Assembly (NCBI GenBank): GCA_903869875.1
Contig: CAIQAW010000024.1
Span: forward strand, 1-11,471
Origin: Candidatus Nomurabacteria bacterium
GTDB taxonomy: Bacteria > Patescibacteriota > Minisyncoccia > Phycocordibacterales > UBA9973
Reading direction: 5' to 3'
Length of the DNA stretch: 11,471 nucleotides
The position numbers were made by a program, and so were the translations under genes. The notes under the pieces are model-generated. The model saw only the letters and a list, made by a program, of their open reading frames with translations, was not told where the DNA came from and ran no database searches. The first letter of the stretch is position 1. The number at the start of each line of letters is the position of its first letter. Below are positions 6,068 to 11,471 of this stretch, one piece after another.

Positions 6068-8284
6068 ATGGCAAAAGAAACTAAGAAAAATAACCCGAAA
6101 AAAGAGACCGAGGATACAGAGAAAACTTCACGTCTGAAGGATGCTACCCGGCATGGTATATACGCTGTAATTTACTTTATAGTTTGTTTACTTTTAGTGC
6201 TGGCGGCGTTGGGCAAGGCAGGTGTTGCGGGCGACGTTATATTCCGTGCTTTTTCTAGTTTGTTTGGATATGGGTACTATCTACTACCTGTAGTTTCAGC
6301 TATGTTGGGTGTGTCGTATGTGCGTTCGACCATACCTGAACTGCCACTACTACACACCATATCAGGGGGTGTGTTACTACTGTCTGCATTAGGCACCATG
6401 GAAATATTTGGTGGTGCAACTATGCGTATTGGTGGGCTTTTCGGCCACTGGATTGCACTACCTTTTGTTGCACTTTTTGACACCACTGTTGCGGTTATTA
6501 TTATGTTAGGCTTAGTGTTGATATCAAGTTTTATACTGTTCGACTACAGACCAAGTATAGGTACTATTACTGCCCGCATTGCTGCCCTGTTTAAGAAAAA
6601 AGAAGTTGTGTTTGACCCTAACCGCGAACCAACTATAACCGACGGGTCTGCACCTACCGAACCAATAAAAAATTCTATAGAAAAACAAGAAGAGGAAGAA
6701 AAAGTTCGTCGCGCTTCAATGGACACTGCGCGACATGATTCTGCTGAATCAAGAAATCAAATAGATGATTTTATTATAAATAAGAAGCCATTCAAAACCC
6801 ACAACTACGATGCCCCACCGATAGCACTACTAGAACCTGACAGTGGTAAAGCCAACGTTGGTGACGTTAAGGCGAATGCAAACATAATTAAACGTACACT
6901 ACTGAACTTTGGTATCGAAGTTGAGATGGATGAAGTTACAACTGGACCTACATTTACACAGTATGCATTGAAACCAGCAGCAGGTGTAAAACTGTCCCGC
7001 ATTGCAGGACTACAATCTGACCTGGCCCTGGCACTGGCTGCCCACCCTGTTCGTATCGAAGCACCGATACCAGGCAAGTCTTTGGTAGGTATAGAAATAC
7101 CGAACAAGACCAAAGCTACTGTTGGACTGGGTTCACTTATGGCTGATGAGAGATTCAAAAATGCATCTAAACCACTGACCGTTGCCCTAGGTCGCGACGT
7201 TGCCGGACGACCACACTTTGTAAACTTAGCAAAGGCACCTCATGCATTGATAGCAGGTACAACTGGTTCTGGTAAATCTGTAACAATACATGCCATTATC
7301 AACTCTTTGATATACCGCAACGGACCTGAGGACTTGAAAATGATATTCGTTGACCCTAAACGTGTTGAACTAACTCTATATAACAACATACCCCACCTAC
7401 TGACACCAGTTATTACTGATGCTAAGAAAGCCATACTGGCACTAAAATGGGCAGCAAAGGAAATGGATCGACGTTACGACCTATTACAAGCTGAAAGTGT
7501 ACGTGACATTGAAAGTTACCACGCAAACATATCTGGCGGTAAAGCAAGCAATGGCCAAGATTCTGAACGCATGCCATACATTGTTATTATTATCGACGAA
7601 CTAGCGGACATAATGCAGGCATACCCACGCGAACTGGAGGCCGGCATTGTGCGCTTAGCACAGATGTCGCGCGCTGTTGGTATACACCTTATATTGTCTA
7701 CACAACGCCCAGAGGTACAAGTTATAACTGGATTGATCAAGGCAAACGTACCAACGCGTATTGCACTACGCGTACCTACGCAGATGGACTCGCGTACCAT
7801 ATTAGACACATCTGGAGCGGAAAAACTGCTTGGCCAAGGTGACATGCTGTATTCAGGTGGCGAAGGTCAACCTTCCCGCCTACAGTCGGCATATATATCA
7901 GAACAAGAAGTTAAAAAGGTTGTTGCGTATCTGAAGGATGCATACCGCGAGGAACTACAAGACACAATAGAACTTTCAGGCACACCAACAATGGATAAAA
8001 CCATATTTGACTCTACACTAGACGGAGACAAAAACAGCGAAGATGACGACCTGTACGAACAAGCAAGACAGATTGTTATCGAAACACGCAAAGCGTCGAC
8101 TTCTTTCCTACAACGTAAACTGGGTATCGGTTATGCACGCGCTGCCCGACTGATAGACATACTGGAGGAACGCGGTGTAGTAGGCCCAGGCAACGGAGCC
8201 AAGCCACGCGACGTATTAGAAGGTGGTGTTGCACGTGACGAAGCAGGTCAAAATATTATATCGAATAATGCAGATATGATATAA
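6068..8284 (+). CDS. ftsK: DNA translocase FtsK/SpoIIIE
   Basis: 738 residues, close to SpoIIIE and far shorter than E. coli FtsK. It is an ATP-driven DNA pump that clears chromosome from the closing division septum. A charged N-terminus (1-28) is followed by four or five membrane helices (about 30-48, 66-85, 96-113, 122-137, 139-158), a short acidic linker (160-245), the alpha domain (about 250-385) and the RecA-like beta motor. Walker A is GTTGSGKS (397-404), followed by FVDPKRVEL. Walker B is YIVIIIDELAD, with D510/E511. The gamma winged-helix (about 662-725) has QARQIVIETRKASTSFLQRKLGIGYARAARLIDILEERGVVGP, the part that reads KOPS-type polarity sequences in relatives. All catalytic motifs are intact. 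The start at 6068 fits the promoter spacing. It heads a cluster with an Ig-like protein and recA. Confidence 0.97.
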   Translation: MAKETKKNNPKKETEDTEKTSRLKDATRHGIYAVIYFIVCLLLVLAALGKAGVAGDVIFRAFSSLFGYGYYLLPVVSAMLGVSYVRSTIPELPLLHTISGGVLLLSALGTMEIFGGATMRIGGLFGHWIALPFVALFDTTVAVIIMLGLVLISSFILFDYRPSIGTITARIAALFKKKEVVFDPNREPTITDGSAPTEPIKNSIEKQEEEEKVRRASMDTARHDSAESRNQIDDFIINKKPFKTHNYDAPPIALLEPDSGKANVGDVKANANIIKRTLLNFGIEVEMDEVTTGPTFTQYALKPAAGVKLSRIAGLQSDLALALAAHPVRIEAPIPGKSLVGIEIPNKTKATVGLGSLMADERFKNASKPLTVALGRDVAGRPHFVNLAKAPHALIAGTTGSGKSVTIHAIINSLIYRNGPEDLKMIFVDPKRVELTLYNNIPHLLTPVITDAKKAILALKWAAKEMDRRYDLLQAESVRDIESYHANISGGKASNGQDSERMPYIVIIIDELADIMQAYPRELEAGIVRLAQMSRAVGIHLILSTQRPEVQVITGLIKANVPTRIALRVPTQMDSRTILDTSGAEKLLGQGDMLYSGGEGQPSRLQSAYISEQEVKKVVAYLKDAYREELQDTIELSGTPTMDKTIFDSTLDGDKNSEDDDLYEQARQIVIETRKASTSFLQRKLGIGYARAARLIDILEERGVVGPGNGAKPRDVLEGGVARDEAGQNIISNNADMI

Positions 8285-8285
8285 T

Positions 8286-8705
8286 ATGACTACCTATATG
8301 CAACGAAACTACAAGACAATGTTACGCAATGCAACCCTTTGGGTATTCGCGTTTACTGTTGTCAGCTACGGTGTGTACCGTTTCTACCCTTATATGCGGG
8401 GTGTGGAACTGTCTGTAAACAACATACACGCCGGTGACACTATAACTACACCCACACTGACACTGTCAGGCACTGCCCCACGGGCACACACATTAGAGAT
8501 AAACAACAGCCCTATTAGCATAGATAAACAAGGAAACTTCAGCGAACCAATACTACTACCCGACGGATACAACATAGTAACAGTTTCAGCTGAAGATGCC
8601 TTTGGGAAAAGTTCCACAGAGGTGTATCATATAGTAGTAAAAGACGCGGTTAAAAGTTCTGTCGGAATTGCAGGGAAAGAAAAAACATTTACTATTTTAG
8701 ACTAA
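8286..8705 (+). CDS. Small membrane-anchored Ig-like domain protein
   Basis: 139 residues. A basic N-terminus is followed by one membrane helix (about 15-33) and a single beta-sandwich domain (about 40-118). The domain pattern is AGDTITTPTLTLSGTAPRAHTLEINN, a later PDGYNIVTVSAEDAFGKSS, and YHIVVKD. This is the signature of bacterial Ig-like or glucodextranase-B-like domains, in which SGTA and the paired hydrophobic strands mark the core. The domain should face outside the cell. The start lies one nt after the ftsK stop, and recA begins eight nt after its own stop, so it is almost certainly co-transcribed and translationally coupled. No Shine-Dalgarno is seen. What a surface Ig domain does between a division translocase and a recombinase is unknown; binding wall glycan or a division partner is speculation. 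Confidence 0.85.
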   Translation: MTTYMQRNYKTMLRNATLWVFAFTVVSYGVYRFYPYMRGVELSVNNIHAGDTITTPTLTLSGTAPRAHTLEINNSPISIDKQGNFSEPILLPDGYNIVTVSAEDAFGKSSTEVYHIVVKDAVKSSVGIAGKEKTFTILD

Positions 8706-8713
8706 ACAATATT

Positions 8714-9853
8714 ATGGCTATCACAAAAAAAGTTAAAGTACCAAAAAGTGAACTCGGTAGTGTAAACATCGAAGACACAATAAAGGCAATACAGACCAAG
8801 TTTGGCGAAGGTGCCATTATGAAACTTGGTGATTCACCCAAGGTAGACATTAACGTTATACCAACAGGTTCCATCGGACTAGACATTGCTCTCGGTGTTG
8901 GTGGTATGCCACGCGGACGTATTATAGAAATATTTGGACCGGAATCTTCTGGTAAGACTACCCTAGCACTACATATTGTAGCCGAAGCACAAAAACTGGG
9001 TGGTGTATGTGCATATATAGATGCTGAACATGCAATGGACCCTGACTATGCAGGTAAACTTGGAGTAAAGATAAACGAGCTACTAATATCACAACCTGAT
9101 ACAGGTGAACAAGGTTTAGAGATTACAGAAAGTTTAGTACGTTCAGGTAAAATAGATGTTGTTGTTATCGACTCTGTTGCTGCCCTAACACCTAAGGATG
9201 AAATCGAAGGAGACATGGGCCAACAACACATGGGTAAACAAGCTCGTTTGATGTCCCAGGCACTACGTAAACTTACCAGTATTGTGGCTAGATCTAAAAC
9301 AGTAGTTATATTTATAAACCAGATCCGTATGCAGATCGGTGTTATGTTTGGTAACCCTGAAACTACCCCAGGTGGAAAAGCTTTGAAGTTTTACACTTCT
9401 GTACGTTTAGACATACGCCGTATTGCCCAGATTAAAAAAGGTGAAGAAGTTGTAGGTAGTCGCACACGTGTCAAAGTTGTTAAAAACAAAGTCGCGGCCC
9501 CATTTAAACAAACAGAATTTGATATTATATATGGCGAAGGCATCAGTTTAGAGGGCGAACTTATTGCCTTAGGTGAAAAACTTGGTGTTATAGTTAAGTC
9601 TGGTACATCGTACAGTTACATGCCAGAAGTAAAAGAAAAGAAGCTTGCCCGAATTACAGGCGGGGCAGGTAAAAAAGGTGCTGAAGAAACCCCTTCTACC
9701 GACGAAGATGGCACAAGTGAAGGTATAAAACTGGGCCGTGGATATGATGCCACACGTACATTCATGAAAGAAAACCCAAAACTTCGCGATGAAATACTAA
9801 AAGTAATACGTAAGCGTATGAAAGAAGTAGTTATGGAAACTGGTAGCGAATAG
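8714..9853 (+). CDS. recA: Recombinase RecA
   Basis: 379 residues; forms ATP-dependent filaments on single-stranded DNA, drives strand exchange and repair, and in many bacteria triggers LexA cleavage. Walker A is GPESSGKT (75-82), the catalytic glutamate is in DAEHA (E105), and Walker B is VVVIDS (D153). Loop L1 is EGDMGQQHMGKQARLMSQALRKL. Loop L2 with flanks runs from INQIRMQIGVMFGNPETTPG to the RLDIRR strand, all well conserved. Normally SYNG is followed almost at once by GQGRE; here SYSYMPEV (about 299-306) and LGRGYDATRTFMKENP (about 340-355) are separated by some 34 low-complexity residues rich in Lys, Gly, Glu and Thr, so the family-typical C-terminal domain carries an insert. The start gives the standard N-terminus. 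Eight nt follow the Ig-like gene, with no Shine-Dalgarno. No SOS-type operator was recognised upstream. Confidence 0.98.
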   Translation: MAITKKVKVPKSELGSVNIEDTIKAIQTKFGEGAIMKLGDSPKVDINVIPTGSIGLDIALGVGGMPRGRIIEIFGPESSGKTTLALHIVAEAQKLGGVCAYIDAEHAMDPDYAGKLGVKINELLISQPDTGEQGLEITESLVRSGKIDVVVIDSVAALTPKDEIEGDMGQQHMGKQARLMSQALRKLTSIVARSKTVVIFINQIRMQIGVMFGNPETTPGGKALKFYTSVRLDIRRIAQIKKGEEVVGSRTRVKVVKNKVAAPFKQTEFDIIYGEGISLEGELIALGEKLGVIVKSGTSYSYMPEVKEKKLARITGGAGKKGAEETPSTDEDGTSEGIKLGRGYDATRTFMKENPKLRDEILKVIRKRMKEVVMETGSE

Positions 9854-9888
9854 TCGATATTAGTATATAAATGCTGTAGAAATTATAT

Positions 9889-10365
9889 ATGAACAACCCT
9901 GAATTTAATCAAAACATAATCAACAATAAAATCTACCGCCACGGAGAACGCGAAGATTCGACTCCAAATTCCCGATGGTGGGACGCTAACAAAAAAACTT
10001 TTGTTGGTGGTAAAAAAGAAAGTACCATCGATAAAACTATCCGTGAACTAGATACCTTGAACCAAGGAACACCTTTTACTGATAACAATGAGCAACATGA
10101 AGCTGATGAGAACCTTGAAGAAAAAGGTCAGCTTGTTTCTAGTAAAGAACCTATTCTGACCAAATCAAAAGAAAGACGTTTTTTTGTCCACAAAACCCTA
10201 ACAAACGAAAATTTAAAAACATTGTCTGATTCTGAAATAGAACGCATGAACCGCGCCGAGTTAGGTGAGCTTAAAAAACACAATACTTGGGATGAAAACA
10301 CTTTTTGGGACAACATGGAGGATGAAGACTTTATGCCCCACTACCTACTAGAATCTGCTGAATAA
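9889..10365 (+). CDS. Hypothetical charged cytoplasmic protein downstream of recA
   Basis: 158 residues; I do not recognise a family. There is no signal peptide, membrane helix or cysteine. The composition is very polar, rich in Asn, Glu, Asp, Lys and Thr. The N-terminal third has YRHGEREDSTPNSRWWDANKK, the middle (about 60-85) looks disordered and acidic, and the C-terminal part (about 95-158) looks helical with SDSEIERMNRAELGELKKH and a final acidic, aromatic tail (WDNMEDEDFMPHYLLESAE). It begins 35 nt after the recA stop, has no clear promoter of its own and is followed at once by a strong terminator, so it is probably the last gene of the ftsK-recA transcript. It occupies the place where many bacteria have recX, but it shows no RecX repeats. 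Coding status rests on length, position and terminator spacing. Confidence 0.75.
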   Translation: MNNPEFNQNIINNKIYRHGEREDSTPNSRWWDANKKTFVGGKKESTIDKTIRELDTLNQGTPFTDNNEQHEADENLEEKGQLVSSKEPILTKSKERRFFVHKTLTNENLKTLSDSEIERMNRAELGELKKHNTWDENTFWDNMEDEDFMPHYLLESAE

Positions 10366-10371
10366 CAAATA

Positions 10372-10402
10372 AAAAAAAGCGATGTATAACATCGCTTTTT
10401 TT
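10372..10402. terminator. Bidirectional intrinsic terminator
   Basis: AAAAAAAGCGATGT (10372-10385) pairs perfectly with 10389-10402 around an ATA loop: seven GC-containing core pairs flanked by A- and T-runs. It begins 7 nt after the plus-strand gene ending at 10365 and lies 17 nt from the minus-strand gene ending at 10419, so it should stop both convergent transcripts. Confidence 0.92.
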
Positions 10403-10418
10403 GTTAGTTCTTTGATAT

Positions 10419-11291
10419 TTATTTTAAAAATATAAAGAAGTAACATTTAATTCCTTTATTTTCCGCAGTTCCAGACTGGTACCCGGCCCCTACCAAACCA
10501 GCTATGTGTTTTTTATCGTCAGAAAAGTTTTTGAAAAAACCTTCTTCTGATCTTGGTATGTGACTATGAAAGTCATAACCTTGATCAGAATAAAAGAAAA
10601 TTTGTTTCTTTTCTGACACACGTATCACAGTGGCATTAGCCAGCAATTCATTTTGCTTAAAAACAATTAACGAATAAACTGGACCAGAAGTGTAGGACAA
10701 TGCCCCGCCGACTTTTCCCTGCTTTGACCAACCTGTTAGCTTGAACTTTTTATAATCCAGCGAGCCTTGGTAAACATACTTGTTGGTTTCTGACAATCTG
10801 TTTTGAACAGATACACCAGCACCAATAGTTGTATTACCTGAGGTATAGTGCAACTTGATAGTTGGCAATGTACCCATTAACTGAGCACTGGTCCAAGTTT
10901 CGAAATGACTGTTACCAGTTGGTGGTAAAGGCCTTTGCTCAGCAATTAGCGACCCTGACACACCAGCTTCAGTGGTAAACTTCCCTATTTTATACCTACC
11001 CCAAAATGAAGACACAAAAAATGGTGTTTTACCCGGCTCATAAATACCGAAAGTTCTGATCGACAAATACTTTGTAGCATTCCATGTTGCCATGGCACCT
11101 ATACGAACATTCATGTTTTTATCAAACACCTGCCCTGTGTCGGTACGGTACATAGTTGTACCCAACATACCAGCATAAAGTTTATCAATTACAATTGACG
11201 AATCATTTGTCAATTTAATGTTTTCAATCTGAGCGTTAACTACGCTCGAAGTGGCCATTAAAATGGCAAAGAAAAATATTATCTGCTTCAT
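10419..11291 (-). CDS. Exported beta-rich protein, possible outer-membrane-type barrel
   Basis: 290 residues. A clean Sec signal peptide (MKQIIFFFAILMATSSVVNA) would be cleaved before Q21. The mature part has alternating hydrophobic/polar strands with many Gly, Tyr, Thr and Ser residues, such as NMNVRIGAMATWNATKYLSI, then FTTEAGVSGSL, TTIGAGVSVQNRL and HIAGLVGAGYQSG, and ends in an aromatic strand (CYFFIFLK). This is the look of a small beta-barrel or beta-sandwich of the kind common in Bacteroidota, where Ala-Gln cleavage junctions are frequent. CPR cells are thought to lack a classical outer membrane, so localisation is open: transferred gene, surface beta-protein, or a protein acting on a host. 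The in-frame ATG at 11429 is rejected because it would bury the signal peptide. A near-consensus promoter lies upstream. I do not recognise an exact family. Confidence 0.8.
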   Translation of the reverse strand: MKQIIFFFAILMATSSVVNAQIENIKLTNDSSIVIDKLYAGMLGTTMYRTDTGQVFDKNMNVRIGAMATWNATKYLSIRTFGIYEPGKTPFFVSSFWGRYKIGKFTTEAGVSGSLIAEQRPLPPTGNSHFETWTSAQLMGTLPTIKLHYTSGNTTIGAGVSVQNRLSETNKYVYQGSLDYKKFKLTGWSKQGKVGGALSYTSGPVYSLIVFKQNELLANATVIRVSEKKQIFFYSDQGYDFHSHIPRSEEGFFKNFSDDKKHIAGLVGAGYQSGTAENKGIKCYFFIFLK

Positions 11292-11336
11292 ATATATAGA
11301 ACTAAAATTGTTTAAAAATTGTTTATTTCTAAGTGT

Positions 11337-11365
11337 ATTATAGCAAATTATACGTAAAAAGTCAA
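11337..11365 (-). promoter_or_regulatory. Near-consensus sigma-70 promoter of the exported beta-rich gene
   Basis: On the minus strand TTGACT (11360-11365) is 17 nt from TATAAT (11337-11342), with TGC before the -10. This is the strongest promoter match in the window. Transcription should start near 11330, giving an A/T-rich leader of about 39 nt without a Shine-Dalgarno sequence. Confidence 0.8.
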
Positions 11366-11378
11366 TACCCCGCGGTAA

Positions 11379-11388
11379 TGTGTACACA
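11379..11388. repeat. TGTGTACACA palindrome, possible mobile-element end
   Basis: A perfect 10-bp palindrome, 41 nt before the start of the truncated plus-strand gene. Many insertion sequences begin with TGT, and the following DNA (ATCTGGCGG) could be part of a terminal inverted repeat. The other end lies outside the window, so this is only a candidate. Confidence 0.3.
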
Positions 11389-11398
11389 CATCTGGCGG

Positions 11399-11418
11399 TT
11401 TCTCCTAGAATGGAGGAA
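11399..11418 (+). promoter_or_regulatory. Shine-Dalgarno sequence sequestered in a hairpin
   Basis: GGAGG (11412-11416) lies 13 nt before the ATG at 11430. It pairs with the upstream TTTCTCC (11399-11405) around the loop TAGAAT, in a seven-pair stem that includes one G-U pair. It is the only clear Shine-Dalgarno in the window, and its burial would limit translation of the following gene. Confidence 0.45.
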
Positions 11419-11429
11419 TGAGCATACAT

Positions 11430-11471
11430 ATGGCTAAAAACATCAAAGAAGAACGTTTGCGATGGGTTCTA
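11430..11471 (+). CDS. Start of a truncated gene, possibly an IS481-like transposase/integrase
   Basis: Only 14 codons are inside the window: MAKNIKEERLRWVL, running off the right edge with no stop. The short sequence resembles, from memory, the N-terminus of HTH-type transposases and integrases found in CPR genomes, where KEERLRWV leads into a helix-turn-helix. This is a weak match given the length. An in-frame stop at 11406 limits the start to 11430 or 11418. The ATG at 11418 touches GGAGG with one nt between, so 11430 is preferred, although its 13-nt spacing is long. The hairpin over the Shine-Dalgarno and the palindrome upstream fit the 5' end of an insertion sequence, where such structures damp transposase translation. 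Any other DNA-binding protein is possible. Confidence 0.45.
   Translation, partial: MAKNIKEERLRWVL

Noticed and set aside
8280..8285. Perfect TATAAT touching the ATG at 8286
   Set aside because: A start about 7 nt downstream would fall inside the coding region, and no -35 is found; likely chance at an A/T-rich gene junction.
8669..8696. Possible internal recA promoter (TTGCAG, 16 nt, TACTAT)
   Set aside because: Both hexamers match the consensus at only about four of six positions, and recA is tightly packed behind the preceding gene; too weak to list.
6277..9231. Minus-strand open frames opposite ftsK and recA
   Set aside because: They overlap well-conserved coding DNA on the other strand and have low-complexity Ser-rich translations typical of shadows.
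11292..11429. N-terminal extension of the exported beta-rich protein to 11429
   Set aside because: The near-consensus promoter at 11337-11365 lies inside it, and the signal peptide begins at 11291.
1..11471. tRNA or rRNA genes
   Set aside because: No cloverleaf-like pattern or conserved rRNA stretch was seen in the intergenic regions.
1..11471. Alternative genetic code with UGA as Gly
   Set aside because: Conserved genes (ftsK, recA) read through without in-frame UGA, and all gene ends use UAG or UAA; nothing supports recoding.

Overview
The window looks like chromosomal DNA from a member of the Candidate Phyla Radiation (Patescibacteria), most likely a Parcubacteria-type lineage. The reasons are a low-to-moderate G+C content, the standard code (UAG and UAA stops, UGG tryptophan), very small membrane-anchored proteins, and a giant exported protein with an N-terminal peptidoglycan-binding domain. 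An HTH regulator family that I associate with Parcubacteria and a RecA with the LGRGYDATRTF-type C-terminus point the same way. The lineage call is inference from protein style; no rRNA or tRNA gene is present to fix it.

Left part (1-4638, all minus strand): a cell-surface block, read right to left. It starts with a 1083-residue exported protein with a peptidoglycan-binding domain and a long beta-sandwich region (1387-4638). A strong terminator follows, then a single-pass membrane protein with TPR-like helical repeats (657-1295), then a single-pass membrane protein with a cupredoxin-like beta domain (104-613). The two small genes each have an extended -10 element placed so that transcription should begin at the start codon itself, implying leaderless mRNAs. 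A perfect 23-bp hairpin (12-60) closes the block.

Middle (4639-6067): a 486-base stretch without a gene holds a good promoter candidate (4892-4920) and two hairpins, suggesting a long structured 5' leader for the giant surface protein. Next to it is an HTH regulator on the minus strand (5125-5892), divergent from ftsK, with recognisable promoters for both genes.

Right part (6068-10365, plus strand): a tight cluster of ftsK (DNA translocase), a small membrane-anchored Ig-like protein (1-nt gap), recA (8-nt gap) and an unknown charged protein (35-nt gap). It ends at a bidirectional terminator. FtsK and RecA link chromosome segregation and recombination; the roles of the two small proteins are unknown.

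Right edge: a minus-strand exported, beta-rich protein with a Bacteroidota-looking signal peptide and a near-consensus promoter (10419-11291). After it comes the start of a plus-strand gene cut by the window end, probably a transposase or integrase. That gene has the only strong Shine-Dalgarno sequence in the window, which is itself locked in a hairpin. No new defence or mobile system is visible. The most unusual material is regulatory: leaderless promoters, a promoter embedded in a terminator, and the long surface-protein leader.
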